A DNA stretch of 64,000 nt from an uncultured Pseudomonadota bacterium (GCA_903918375.1 CAIXED010000001.1:93311-157310), one strand, 5' to 3'. Counted from the first letter of the stretch, positions 40,993 to 49,994 are shown. Notes: generated by a model from the sequence alone, not told the origin. Made by a program: numbers and translations.

Positions 40993-42078
40993 ATGTCAAA
41001 CTCAATCGCCAATCGTCTTTTTCGCCCCGAAATCTTAGCTATGTCGGCTTATAAAGTCGCTGATGCCAAAAACTTAATCAAGCTAGATGCGATGGAAAAC
41101 CCCTATTCTTGGCCAGAGGCTATTAAAACTGAATGGTTAGCGAGTTTAAAAGATTGCCCAGTCAATCGTTATCCAGACCCAGAAGCACAAGCTTTAGCCA
41201 GTGCCTTGCGTGATAGTAATCAAATCCCCGAACAATCCGGCTTATTACTCGGCAATGGTTCGGATGAAATCATCCAGATTTTATTAATGGCTTTGCAAGC
41301 CGATGCCTGCGTTTTAGCACCAGAACCTGGCTTTGTAATGTACAAGCAAGTCGCCCACAGCTTAGGTTTGCGTTATATCGGTGTGCCGTTATTGGCTGAA
41401 AGTTTTGATTTAGATATGCCGGCCATGCTTGCTGCGATAGAAAATCAACAACCGGCTTTAATCTTTCTGGCTTATCCGAATAATCCAACCGGTAATTTAT
41501 TTAAAGCTGACGATATTTTGACCATTATCAAAGCCAGCAAGGGCTTAGTGGTAGTTGATGAAGCTTATGCTCCGTTTGCCGATGCCAGCTTTATTGATCA
41601 ACTTGGCAATTATCAAAACTTGTTGGTTATGCGTACCGTGTCTAAGTTAGGTTTAGCGGGTTTGCGCTTAGGTTTCTTAGCGGGTTCTCCAGCTTTAATT
41701 ACCGAGCTAAACAAAATTCGCCTGCCCTATAACATTAACAGTCTGACTCAAGCCACCGCGACATTTGCTTTAAATCACAGCGATTTTCTGTTGCAACAAA
41801 CCGAACAAATTCGCCAGCAACGGCTATTGATGATCAATGCTTTAAGCACATTTAAAAACCTCAGCATTTATCCCAGCGCCGCTAATTTTATTTTGATTAG
41901 AACCCACCAAATTAGCGCCGACCAAGTGTTTATTTCCTTGAAAAATCAAGGGGTGTTGATTAAAAACCTCTCGCCACAAGGCGGCTTATTGAGCAATTGT
42001 TTGCGCATCACCATCGGTACTGCGGATGAAAATCAAAGTTTCTTAAACGCATTAACCTTAGCACTTGATCCATCATAA
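40993..42078 (+). CDS. hisC: Histidinol-phosphate aminotransferase HisC
   Basis: 361 residues from the ATG at 40993; a TTG at 40978 is in frame but lacks a ribosome site, and neither start has a strong one. Fold-type I PLP enzyme: substrate loop KLDAMENPYSWPEA, FLAYPNNPTGNLF, VVDEAYAPFAD, and the PLP-binding Lys218 in TVSKLGLAGLRLGFL. murA-hisG-hisD-hisC is a conserved gammaproteobacterial order (for example in Pseudomonas). Confidence 0.94.
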   Translation: MSNSIANRLFRPEILAMSAYKVADAKNLIKLDAMENPYSWPEAIKTEWLASLKDCPVNRYPDPEAQALASALRDSNQIPEQSGLLLGNGSDEIIQILLMALQADACVLAPEPGFVMYKQVAHSLGLRYIGVPLLAESFDLDMPAMLAAIENQQPALIFLAYPNNPTGNLFKADDILTIIKASKGLVVVDEAYAPFADASFIDQLGNYQNLLVMRTVSKLGLAGLRLGFLAGSPALITELNKIRLPYNINSLTQATATFALNHSDFLLQQTEQIRQQRLLMINALSTFKNLSIYPSAANFILIRTHQISADQVFISLKNQGVLIKNLSPQGGLLSNCLRITIGTADENQSFLNALTLALDPS

Positions 42079-42206
42079 ACCACAGCCCTAGTGACTTAGT
42101 TAGCCAATAACAGCTTCTATAAACACGGTCAGTAGGGTATATTTGCCAAAAATTATAATAATTGATGCGCTTTTTAAGGCATCAAGCTAACACAGGAGCT
42201 TCACTC

Positions 42207-42806
42207 ATGATCCAAGAAGGCGTCGATAAATCTAAACGCCAGTTTCTAACCACGGCTTTATCAGTGGTTGGCGCGGTGGGGACAGGTTATCTGGCCGTTC
42301 CCTTTCTTTCTCAAATGCAACCAAGCGCGAAAGCGATGGCAGCGGGAGCTCCTGTTGAAGTCGACATTAGCAAAATGGAAGCAGGCCAGTTAATCCGTAT
42401 CGCATGGCGCGGCAAACCAGTTTGGGTACTTAACCGTACACCAGAAGTTTTGGCGACACTGGTCACATTGGATAGCAAACTGGCAGATCCACAATCCGCT
42501 GAATCAAGTCAGCCTGAGTTAAGCAAAAACTCTTTGCGCTCTATCAAGCCTGAGATTTTTGTCGCTGTTGGTCTCTGCACCCATTTAGGTTGCTCTCCGA
42601 CTTTCCGCCCTGAAGTTGCCCCCAATGACTTAGGTGCTGATTGGAAAGGTGGCTTTTTCTGTCCTTGTCACGGTTCTTGGTTTGACCTGGCTGGTCGCGT
42701 TTATCGCGGTGTGCCTGCGCCAACCAATCTTGAGGTTCCTCCTTACCGTTACATTACAGACACCCTCATCATCATCGGCGAAGACAGCGAGGCATCTAAA
42801 GCATGA
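42207..42806 (+). CDS. petA: Ubiquinol-cytochrome c reductase Rieske iron-sulfur subunit
   Basis: 199 residues from the ATG at 42207, preceded by CAGGAG; an upstream start at 42162 would spoil the N-terminus. A Tat-like anchor (KSKRQFLTTALSVVGAVGTGYLAVPF) holds the periplasmic Rieske domain, with [2Fe-2S] ligands in CTHLGC (124-129) and CPCHGS (152-157). It carries electrons from quinol to cytochrome c1. An AT-rich stretch with TATAAT at 42154-42159 lies upstream but lacks a matching -35. Confidence 0.96.
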   Translation: MIQEGVDKSKRQFLTTALSVVGAVGTGYLAVPFLSQMQPSAKAMAAGAPVEVDISKMEAGQLIRIAWRGKPVWVLNRTPEVLATLVTLDSKLADPQSAESSQPELSKNSLRSIKPEIFVAVGLCTHLGCSPTFRPEVAPNDLGADWKGGFFCPCHGSWFDLAGRVYRGVPAPTNLEVPPYRYITDTLIIIGEDSEASKA

Positions 42807-44200
42807 AACAAAGACTAAACCAATGCTCAGAGTGGTTTTTAGAGCGCTTTCCACTCTCCGATCTCTGGAACGAACACATGGCGCACTACTATGCGCCTAA
42901 AAACTTCAATATCTGGTATTTCTTTGGCTCATTAGCCTTGTTTGTGCTGGTTAACCAGTTCATTACCGGTATTTTGTTGACCATGAACTATAAACCTGAC
43001 GCAAAATTGGCATTCGACTCGGTCGAATACATCATGCGTGATGTGCAATGGGGCTGGTTAGTTCGCTATATGCATTCAACCGGTGCATCAGCGTTCTTTA
43101 TCGTCGTTTACCTGCATATGTTCCGTGGCTTGTTATACGGTTCATTCAAACAGCCGCGTGAGCTGATTTGGATTTTCGGTATGCTGATTTTTGTTTGCTT
43201 GATGGCAGAAGCTTTTATGGGCTATTTGCTACCTTGGGGACAAATGTCTTACTGGGGTGCTCAGGTAATTATTTCGCTATTCAGCGCGATTCCTGTGATT
43301 GGTGATGAATTGTCACTATGGGTTCGTGGTGATTACGTTGTTTCTGACGCGACATTAAACCGTTTCTTCGCTTTCCACGTTATCGCAGTACCTTTAGTGC
43401 TGTTGATTTTAGTGTTCTTACACATCGTGGCTTTGCATGAAGTGGGTTCAAACAATCCAGATGGCATCGAAATTAAAGAAAACACTAACTGGCAAGGCAG
43501 ACCGTTAGACGGTATCCCTTTCCACCCTTACTACACGGTGAAAGATATTGTTGGCGTTGGTGTCTTCATGTTCTTCTTCGCAGTAGTAATTTTCTATATG
43601 CCGGAAATGGGCGGTTTCTTCTTGGAACACGCTAACTTTATCCCAGCTGATCCACTGAAAACCCCAGAGCACATTGCACCGGTTTGGTATTTCACACCGT
43701 TCTATGCCATTTTGCGTGCGGTACCTGATAAGTTTGCCGGTGTTATTGCGATGGGCGGCGCTATCGTTGTATTGTTCATTTTGCCTTGGTTGGATCGTAG
43801 TCCGGTTAAATCAATCCGTTACCGTGGCGGCATGTTCAAAAAAGCCTTATTGCTATTCGTTATCAGCTTTATCGGCTTAGGCTACTTAGGTACCCAACCT
43901 GCCACACCAGTAGCCACTAACATTGCGCGGATTTTCACCGCTGTCTACTTTGGTTTCTTCTTATTGATGCCTTTGTACACTCGCTGGGAAAAAACCAAAC
44001 AACTTCCAGAACGCTTAACTGAGCAACGTACCCTTGAAGATCGCATTCCTGATGCTATCGCTTTATTCGACGAAGTCACTATCGCTGAACAATCGACTAA
44101 TGCAGCGGGCGCAACCGTTACTCAAAGAAGGCCGAATCCGGCAGGCATTAAAGCTGTGCTGTTTCGATTTGTTAAGAACTTAAAAGAAAGCCTCGATTAA
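42803..44200 (+). CDS. petB: Ubiquinol-cytochrome c reductase cytochrome b
   Basis: 465 residues. Eight membrane helices, two haem b sites from paired histidines in VRYMHSTGASAFFIVVYLHMFRG-type helix B (His at RYMHSTG and YLHMFRG) and helix D (RFFAFHVIAVP and FLHIVALHEVG), and the quinol-site PEWY-like motif as PVWYFTPFYAILR. The last ~45 residues extend past the final helix and are hydrophilic. It overlaps the petA stop by four bases. Confidence 0.97.
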   Translation: MKQRLNQCSEWFLERFPLSDLWNEHMAHYYAPKNFNIWYFFGSLALFVLVNQFITGILLTMNYKPDAKLAFDSVEYIMRDVQWGWLVRYMHSTGASAFFIVVYLHMFRGLLYGSFKQPRELIWIFGMLIFVCLMAEAFMGYLLPWGQMSYWGAQVIISLFSAIPVIGDELSLWVRGDYVVSDATLNRFFAFHVIAVPLVLLILVFLHIVALHEVGSNNPDGIEIKENTNWQGRPLDGIPFHPYYTVKDIVGVGVFMFFFAVVIFYMPEMGGFFLEHANFIPADPLKTPEHIAPVWYFTPFYAILRAVPDKFAGVIAMGGAIVVLFILPWLDRSPVKSIRYRGGMFKKALLLFVISFIGLGYLGTQPATPVATNIARIFTAVYFGFFLLMPLYTRWEKTKQLPERLTEQRTLEDRIPDAIALFDEVTIAEQSTNAAGATVTQRRPNPAGIKAVLFRFVKNLKESLD

Positions 44201-44203
44201 GCT

Positions 44204-44926
44204 ATGAAAACAATAATAACTACACTTTTGTTGTTGCTGTCTCTGAGCGCACATGCCAGCGGTGGTGACGTTAAACTGGAATCAGCCGATATTGATTTGT
44301 CGGATACTGCTTCTTTGGAGCGTGGCGCGAAACATTACGTCACTTACTGTTTAGGTTGCCATGCGGCTAAACACATTCGTTATAAACGTATCGCTTTAGA
44401 TTTACATTTAGACGAAAGTGAAATCCTGAAAAATGTAGCACCACAAGGTGCTGGCATTTACGACCAAATGCATTCAGCCATGAATGGCCACGATGCTGAA
44501 AAATGGTTTGGTACCACACCGCCAGACTTGTCGTTAATTGCCCGCTCTCGCGGTGCAGACTGGTTGTATAGCTATTTGAAAGGTTTTTATGCTGATAAAA
44601 GCAAACCAACTGGCGTTAACAACTTAGTCTTTAAAGATGTGGCGATGCCTAACGTGTTCTGGCAACAACAAGGCACACAAACCGCTGTGATCAAAAACAT
44701 TGATGGTCACGATGTGGTTGCTGAGTTGAAACTTGAACAACCAGGCCAAATGTCGCCTAAAGAGTTTGATCATATGGTCAACGATTTGGTGAACTTCTTG
44801 GTCTACGTTGGTGAGCCAGTTCAACTCGAAAGACAAGCAATGGGCAAATACGTTTTATTCTTCTTATTGATGATTATCGCGTTAGCTTATTTGTTGAAAA
44901 AAGAATATTGGAAAGACGTTCACTAA
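44204..44926 (+). CDS. petC: Ubiquinol-cytochrome c reductase cytochrome c1
   Basis: 240 residues: signal peptide MKTIITTLLLLLSLSAHA, haem c site CLGCH at 49-53, the conserved PPDLSLIARSRGADWLYSYLKGFY region, and a C-terminal membrane helix (YVLFFLLMIIALAYLLKKEYW). It passes electrons from the Rieske protein to soluble cytochromes. Ends the petABC operon. Confidence 0.96.
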   Translation: MKTIITTLLLLLSLSAHASGGDVKLESADIDLSDTASLERGAKHYVTYCLGCHAAKHIRYKRIALDLHLDESEILKNVAPQGAGIYDQMHSAMNGHDAEKWFGTTPPDLSLIARSRGADWLYSYLKGFYADKSKPTGVNNLVFKDVAMPNVFWQQQGTQTAVIKNIDGHDVVAELKLEQPGQMSPKEFDHMVNDLVNFLVYVGEPVQLERQAMGKYVLFFLLMIIALAYLLKKEYWKDVH

Positions 44927-44935
44927 GTCTTTTTA

Positions 44936-44961
44936 AGCGGAACGCCACTCGGCGTTCCGCT
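44936..44961 (+). terminator. Rho-independent terminator after petC
   Basis: AGCGGAACGCC (44936-44946), loop ACTC, GGCGTTCCGCT (44951-44961): 11 perfect pairs, GC-rich, followed by ATCTTTA. Confidence 0.8.
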
Positions 44962-45015
44962 ATCTTTACCCGCCGTTTTACGCCCGCCGTAGCTCACCAA
45001 ATCCACAATTAACCG

Positions 45016-45024
45016 TGGTACAAT
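45016..45024 (+). promoter_or_regulatory. Extended -10 promoter candidate for sspA
   Basis: TGgTACAAT (TG at 45016-45017, TACAAT at 45019-45024), with no clear -35. It lies after the petC terminator and ~42 bases before the sspA GTG, where a new transcription start is expected. Confidence 0.45.
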
Positions 45025-45065
45025 TCGCCCCGTTCCGACCCCCGTTAATTAAGAGGTTATTCTTC

Positions 45066-45701
45066 GTGGCAAATATCACTAGCCGAAAATCCGCAATGAC
45101 TCTTTTTACATCGTCGACTTGCATTTTGAGCCATTGCGCTCGTTTGGTCGTTCATGAAAAAGCGGTTCCTGCTGATATTGAGTTTTTTGACCCAAACATC
45201 CCGCCCGAAGATTTACTTGAACTTAATCCAAACGGCAATTCACCAACTTTTGTTGAACGTGATTTAGTCCTATACGATGCTCGCATCATCATGGAATATC
45301 TGGATGAGCGTTTCCCGCATCCTGCTTTACATCAAATGGACCCAGTATCCCGCGCCAACGCCAGAATGCTGATTAAACGCATAGATCAAGACTGGTACAG
45401 CTTATTAGACGAAATTCTGACTCTGGGCGACAAAAAGAACAGCAAACAAAAGAAAATGCTTAAAGAAAGCCTGCTTGCAGCAGCACCGGTCTTTGAAGCA
45501 ACGCCTTATTTCATGAGCGAAGAATACTCAATGATAGATTGCGTGATGGCCCCCTTTTTATGGCGTTTACCCAGCATTGGTATCGACATTATCAGCTTGG
45601 GCAAAGGCGTCACCGCTTACTCTAATCGCCTGTTCAGTAGAAAAGCGTTTCAAGACAGCTTAACCACTGAAGAAAAAAACATGATGCCAATAAGCAAATG
45701 A
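45066..45701 (+). CDS. sspA: Stringent starvation protein A
   Basis: 211 residues from the GTG at 45066, nine bases after AAGAGGT; the next ATG (45096) is also possible. Glutathione-S-transferase fold without catalytic role: thioredoxin-like part MTLFTSSTCILSHCARLVVHEKAV with the NPNGNSPTFVERDLVLYDARIIMEYLDERF motif, then a helical domain. SspA binds RNA polymerase and alters promoter choice in starvation. Its stop overlaps the sspB ATG (ATGA). The petABC-sspAB order is typical of gammaproteobacteria. Confidence 0.93.
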   Translation: MANITSRKSAMTLFTSSTCILSHCARLVVHEKAVPADIEFFDPNIPPEDLLELNPNGNSPTFVERDLVLYDARIIMEYLDERFPHPALHQMDPVSRANARMLIKRIDQDWYSLLDEILTLGDKKNSKQKKMLKESLLAAAPVFEATPYFMSEEYSMIDCVMAPFLWRLPSIGIDIISLGKGVTAYSNRLFSRKAFQDSLTTEEKNMMPISK

Positions 45702-46072
45702 CACCATTAAAACCCTATCTACTACGCTCTATCTACGAATGGATAGTCGATAACGACCTAACCCCCCATTTGCTAGTTAATGCCGAATATCCAAACGTTA
45801 GCTTGCCAACCGATTTCGTTGAAGATGGCCGAATTGTGTTAAACATTCGTCCTTCAGCGGTTCAAGGCTTGTTACTAGGTAATCAAGAAATTCAATTTGA
45901 TGCGCGCTTTGCTGGTAAATCAATGCGTATCAAAGTCCCTTGCAAAGCGGTACTAGCGATTTACGCCAAAGAAAATGGCCGAGGTATGTTCTTTGACCCC
46001 GATGAAGTCGAAGACGAGGATGATACTCCGCCTCCGCCACCGCAAAGACCACAATTACGCGTCGTAAAATAA
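45698..46072 (+). CDS. sspB: ClpXP protease specificity-enhancing factor SspB
   Basis: 124 residues. N-terminal substrate-binding domain (LKPYLLRSIYEWIVDNDLTPHLLV, VLNIRPSAVQGLLLGN) that holds ssrA-tagged proteins, an acidic linker with a run of prolines (~105-115), and the C-terminal ClpX-docking motif PQLRVVK. It hands tagged proteins to ClpXP. Confidence 0.95.
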   Translation: MTPLKPYLLRSIYEWIVDNDLTPHLLVNAEYPNVSLPTDFVEDGRIVLNIRPSAVQGLLLGNQEIQFDARFAGKSMRIKVPCKAVLAIYAKENGRGMFFDPDEVEDEDDTPPPPPQRPQLRVVK

Positions 46073-46077
46073 TAGTC

Positions 46078-46434
46078 ATGTACAGCGAAGCTGAAATTAT
46101 CAAGCGTCTAAGCGATGAGCTACCCCATTGGTATTATGAAAATGGCTGGATTCGCCGCAAAATCAAAACCAGCGGCTGGAAATCGACATTAATGGTGGTC
46201 AATACCATCGGTCATTTGGCGGAAAAAGCTTGGCACCATCCTGATTTAACTGTTTCGTATGCGTTTGTGATCGTCAAATTAGTCACTCACGCTGAAAAAG
46301 GCATTACTGACAAAGACTTTGCCTTAGCTAAAAAAATTGAAGAGGTCGTGATGTGGGATGCCGCGGAAAGCTCCGCAGGCATTCTGGAAGGCACTCCCGA
46401 CGATCCCCGTTTTAAATACATAAAAAAAGATTGA
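46078..46434 (+). CDS. Pterin-4a-carbinolamine dehydratase-like protein
   Basis: 118 residues. The PCD/DCoH signature is visible: Glu49, His53-His54-Pro55 (AEKAWHHPDL), Tyr61, His71 and an Asp in GITDKDF. The classical reaction is dehydration of 4a-hydroxy-tetrahydrobiopterin. No aromatic amino acid hydroxylase is near. It lies five bases after sspB and 11 before fhcB, so a role in tetrahydromethanopterin metabolism is likely by context; that is inference. The N-terminal ~25 residues (SDELPHWYYENGWIRR) are the usual PCD start. Confidence 0.8.
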   Translation: MYSEAEIIKRLSDELPHWYYENGWIRRKIKTSGWKSTLMVVNTIGHLAEKAWHHPDLTVSYAFVIVKLVTHAEKGITDKDFALAKKIEEVVMWDAAESSAGILEGTPDDPRFKYIKKD

Positions 46435-46444
46435 GGACAGCAGC

Positions 46445-47704
46445 ATGACTGAAATCACAGAGATACCAAGCCCGTTTTGCGGTATCGGCAGCGATGACTT
46501 AAGCATCCAAGTAGATGGTGTAAAGCTTAAAGTCACAGCGAATGGTTGCGCGGTAAACACCCCTGCCTTTGAGCAAGCCATTACCGACACCCAAGCCAGC
46601 ATTGCTGGTCAACCAGCCAGTTTGGCGGAAGCAGTTGCCAAAGCCGCACAAATTCTACGCGACACTCAGCAGCCGGTAATTGGTGGTTGCGCCACTGACG
46701 TCAACGGCATGAGAGCGTTATTGGCAGTGGCCGATAAAACCGGTGCAGTAGTCGATAACCTCAACTTTAATGTTGCGCGTCGTAATATACTGGCTTTGCA
46801 AGATAGCGGCTGGATGAATACCACCTTGGCTGAATTGAAAAATCGCTGTGATGTTTTATTAGTCGTCGGCACCGATTTAGAAGCCTTTGCGCCACGTTTT
46901 TTCGAGCGTTACTTGTGGAATCCCGAATCCATGCATTTGGCAGACACTAATAATCGCCAAATCATTTACCTAGGCAAAGCACCATCTGCCAACGCTTCAA
47001 CCTCACCAGCCGGTAAAAAAGCTGACGTAATGACTTGTGCTGATGCCGATTTACCAGAAGTCACCGCCGTGTTATCCGCACTATTGCGTGGCAAAACTTT
47101 ACAAGCTACATCTGTCGCTGGCATTGAAATATCAGCATTACAAGCAATTGTTGACCAACTCAAAGCGGCACAATACGGGGTAGTTTTGTGGGGCGCAGGC
47201 GCTTTAGGTTTCGAGCAAGCCGAGCTGACCGTACAAACCTTATGCAGCATTGTTAAAGACATCAACTTGCAAGGCACCCGCTGCTCTGGCTTCCCACTGG
47301 GCGGCAAAGAAGGCGACCAAACCGCCAACCAAGTTTGCGGCTGGACCACCGGCTATCCGGCTCGGGTCAACTTCGCTCGTGGCTATCCAGAATACGACCC
47401 CTATTTATACGACACCCAAACCATGCTCAACAACGGCGAAGCCGATGCCTTAGTTTGGGTCAATGCGTTTAACGCCAACGCGTTACCACCTGCAAGCGAT
47501 TTACCGACAATTGTGATTGGTCGCTCAGGCATGAGTTTTGCCAAACAACCGGATGTGTTCATCCCTGTTGGCACACCGGGCATAGACCACGCCGGCCACG
47601 CTTATCGCTTAGATAACGTCGTCGCGATTAGACTAAAAAAATTACGAGACGCCGGCTTGCCAAGCACCGCCGAAGTTCTCACCGCCATTGAACAAGCACT
47701 ATAG
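46445..47704 (+). CDS. fhcB: Formyltransferase/hydrolase complex subunit B
   Basis: 419 residues, related to the molybdopterin subunit FwdB/FmdB of formylmethanofuran dehydrogenase. In the archaeal enzyme the N-terminus carries a CxxCxxxC iron-sulfur motif; here the segment reads PFCGIGSDDLS with only one cysteine, so the cluster is lost. Later conserved parts are RCSGFPLGGKEGDQTANQV and GYPARVNFARGYPEYDPYLYD. In methylotrophs FhcB is structural, within the FhcABCD complex that releases formate from formyl-H4MPT by way of a formylated methylofuran-type carrier. First gene of the fhc cluster. Confidence 0.94.
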   Translation: MTEITEIPSPFCGIGSDDLSIQVDGVKLKVTANGCAVNTPAFEQAITDTQASIAGQPASLAEAVAKAAQILRDTQQPVIGGCATDVNGMRALLAVADKTGAVVDNLNFNVARRNILALQDSGWMNTTLAELKNRCDVLLVVGTDLEAFAPRFFERYLWNPESMHLADTNNRQIIYLGKAPSANASTSPAGKKADVMTCADADLPEVTAVLSALLRGKTLQATSVAGIEISALQAIVDQLKAAQYGVVLWGAGALGFEQAELTVQTLCSIVKDINLQGTRCSGFPLGGKEGDQTANQVCGWTTGYPARVNFARGYPEYDPYLYDTQTMLNNGEADALVWVNAFNANALPPASDLPTIVIGRSGMSFAKQPDVFIPVGTPGIDHAGHAYRLDNVVAIRLKKLRDAGLPSTAEVLTAIEQAL

Positions 47705-47713
47705 GATCTCGAC

Positions 47714-49381
47714 ATGCTGACAAAACTTACAGGTGGACGCGTTTACGATCCGGCCAGCGGCATCGACGGTCAAATTCAAGACATTTACGTCCAAGACGGC
47801 AAAATCATCGACGCACCAACCGATGGTCGCCCAGTTGATCAAGAATATGATTTACGCGGCAAAGTCGTCATGTCCGGCGCGATTGATATGCATACCCATA
47901 TCGGCGGCGGCAAAGGCAACATTGCTCGTACCTTGTTACCGGAAGATCACCGCTTAGATCCGGTACACCGCACCCAAATCACCCGCTCTGGTAACGGCCA
48001 CGCCATGCCAAGCACCTTCGTTGCCGGTTATCGCTATGCAGAAATGGGCTATACCGCCTGTTTCGAGCCAGCAGTATTACCGATCAACGCTCGCCAAGCG
48101 CACATGGAAATGGGCGACACCCCTATCGTCGATAAAGGCGGTTATGTGATGCTGGGTAGCGACGATTTCTTGTTGCGCATGATGACCGCCAATAAAGACC
48201 AAAAAGCCATCAATGACTATGTTGCTTGGACTTTAAATGCCTCAAAAGGCATCGGTATCAAAGTGGTTAACGCTGGCGGCATCAATGCCTTCAAATTTAA
48301 CCAACGCAAATTGGATTTAGACGAGAAAAACAGTCATTACGACGTAACCCCGCGACAAATTCTGCAAACACTGGCGACAGCGGTTAAAGAATTAGGCGTT
48401 ACTCACCCGTTACACGTTCACGGCTGTAATTTAGGTGTGCCTGGCAATCTGGAAACCACCCTCAATACCATCCAAGGTATCGACGGCTTGCCGATGCACT
48501 TAACCCATATTCAATTCCACAGCTACGGCACCGAAGGCGATTTCAAATTCTCCTCTGGCGCGGCACAAATTGCTGAAGCGATTAACAAAAACCCCAACAT
48601 CACCGCCGATGTCGGACAGATTTTGTTCGGTCAAACCGTGACTGCCTCGGGCGACAATATGCGCCAGCACGCGAATCACCGTTTTGCCAGCCCGAATAAA
48701 TGGGTCTGTATGGACATCGAATGCGATGCCGGCTGCGGGGTTGTGCCGTTCAAATACAAAGATCAAAACTTCGTGAATGCCTTGCAATGGGCAATTGGTC
48801 TGGAAATTTTCCTATTGGTCGAAGACCCTTGGCGGATTTTCCTAACCACCGACCATCCAAACGGCGCACCGTTCACCAGCTATCCGCATTTGATCCGCTT
48901 GCTGATGGACAAGAGCTTCCGTAACGACATGCTGGCGACTATTCACCCAGAAGCACAAAAGATGACCACTTTGGCATCGATTGACCGTGAATACACTTTA
49001 AACGAAATCGCCATCATGACCCGCGCTGGCGCAGCTCGGATTATCGGCTTAAAAGACCGTGGCGCATTAAGTGCCGGCAACCATGCCGACATCACCGTCT
49101 ACACAGAAAATGCCGACCGCCAAACCATGTTCAGCAAACCTGATTATGTGTTTAAAGACGGCACCTTGGTCGTGAAAGATGGCGAAGTAGTTAAAGTCAC
49201 TTGGGGCACCACCCACATCGTTAAACCAGACTATGACATCAGCATCGAAAAAGACCTAAAAGCCTATTTCGACCGTTATCTGACTATGAAACTGGGCAAC
49301 TTTAAAATTAGCGATGATGAAATTTCAGAAGATGGACGCGGTAGTTTAACCGTCCACCCTTTACGCGGCTCGGTAGCCTAA
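47714..49381 (+). CDS. fhcA: Formyltransferase/hydrolase complex subunit A
   Basis: 555 residues. Amidohydrolase-fold subunit that hydrolyses the formyl carrier to formate. The metal-binding HxH is in GAIDMHTHIGGGKGNIAR (residues ~56-73); further likely ligands are in PLHVHGCNLGVPGN, HLTHIQFHSYG and the late FLTTDHPNGAPF. It starts nine bases after fhcB. The next fhc gene is 665 bases away, an unusual gap for these genes, filled by two unrelated small genes. Confidence 0.96.
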   Translation: MLTKLTGGRVYDPASGIDGQIQDIYVQDGKIIDAPTDGRPVDQEYDLRGKVVMSGAIDMHTHIGGGKGNIARTLLPEDHRLDPVHRTQITRSGNGHAMPSTFVAGYRYAEMGYTACFEPAVLPINARQAHMEMGDTPIVDKGGYVMLGSDDFLLRMMTANKDQKAINDYVAWTLNASKGIGIKVVNAGGINAFKFNQRKLDLDEKNSHYDVTPRQILQTLATAVKELGVTHPLHVHGCNLGVPGNLETTLNTIQGIDGLPMHLTHIQFHSYGTEGDFKFSSGAAQIAEAINKNPNITADVGQILFGQTVTASGDNMRQHANHRFASPNKWVCMDIECDAGCGVVPFKYKDQNFVNALQWAIGLEIFLLVEDPWRIFLTTDHPNGAPFTSYPHLIRLLMDKSFRNDMLATIHPEAQKMTTLASIDREYTLNEIAIMTRAGAARIIGLKDRGALSAGNHADITVYTENADRQTMFSKPDYVFKDGTLVVKDGEVVKVTWGTTHIVKPDYDISIEKDLKAYFDRYLTMKLGNFKISDDEISEDGRGSLTVHPLRGSVA

Positions 49382-49385
49382 CGCT

Positions 49386-49703
49386 ATGACCACTTTGGCT
49401 TTTGACACTCATTCGTTTGTTAAACGTTTGCATGATGCAGGTTTTACCGACCAGCAAGCCGAAACATTGACGTCATTACATCAGGAGTTGGTTGATGCGA
49501 CTTTAGAGCAAGTCAACCACAAACAATTGGCTAACAAGCAAGACATCAGAGAGTTAGAACTGAAAATTGAGATGTTGCGTGCCGATTTAAAAAAAGACAT
49601 CGCCGAAACCAAATCAGACCTAATCCGCTGGATTGTTGGCGCTGGCCTATTGCAAACAGCCCTGATTACCGCTTTATTACTTAAATTGAGTGCTGGAATA
49701 TGA
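49386..49703 (+). CDS. Coiled-coil membrane-anchored small protein (DUF1640/CCDC90-like)
   Basis: 105 residues. An N-terminal FDTHSFVKRLHDAGFTDQQAETLTSLHQ segment, a charged coiled coil (~45-82, LANKQDIRELELKIEMLRADLKKDIAETKSD in pattern) and one C-terminal membrane helix (IVGAGLLQTALITALLLKL). This matches small DUF1640-type proteins, common in accessory DNA of proteobacteria and of unknown role. It starts four bases after fhcA, so it is transcribed with it, yet has no evident link to C1 chemistry. Confidence 0.75.
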   Translation: MTTLAFDTHSFVKRLHDAGFTDQQAETLTSLHQELVDATLEQVNHKQLANKQDIRELELKIEMLRADLKKDIAETKSDLIRWIVGAGLLQTALITALLLKLSAGI

Positions 49704-49775
49704 TTGCTAATTTTACTTAGCAAGCTAATACTAAAAATCAAATTCGGCTTAATGAGCTTCGGAGCATCTACCCCC

Positions 49776-49994
49776 ATGACAACAGACTACCGAAATACCA
49801 TTACACTTGAACCGGGCAAACGTGGTGGAAAGCCCTGTATTCGCGGTTTGCGGATTACGGTTTATGATATTTTGGCATGGCTTGCCGATGGCATGAGTGA
49901 AGCGGAGATTCTGGAAGATTTTCCAGAACTTGAAAGCAATGACATTCACGCTTGTTTGGCATTTGCCGCTAATCGTGAACATAGTTTGTGTTGA
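49776..49994 (+). CDS. DUF433 family antitoxin-like protein (orphan)
   Basis: 72 residues from the ATG at 49776; the frame is open from 49704 but the family begins at MTTDYRNTITLEPGKRGGKP. The DUF433 core GKPCIRGLRITVYDILAWLADGMSEAEILEDFPEL with the terminal ACLAFAANREHS is complete: a small winged-helix usually paired with a DUF5615 PIN-domain toxin just downstream. Here only 52 bases separate it from fhcD, and no toxin is present, so it is an orphan. Confidence 0.88.
   Translation: MTTDYRNTITLEPGKRGGKPCIRGLRITVYDILAWLADGMSEAEILEDFPELESNDIHACLAFAANREHSLC

Noticed and set aside
42143..42159. TTGCCA with TATAAT as a petA promoter
   Set aside because: The two boxes are only five bases apart, so they cannot form one promoter; the TATAAT alone has no matching -35.
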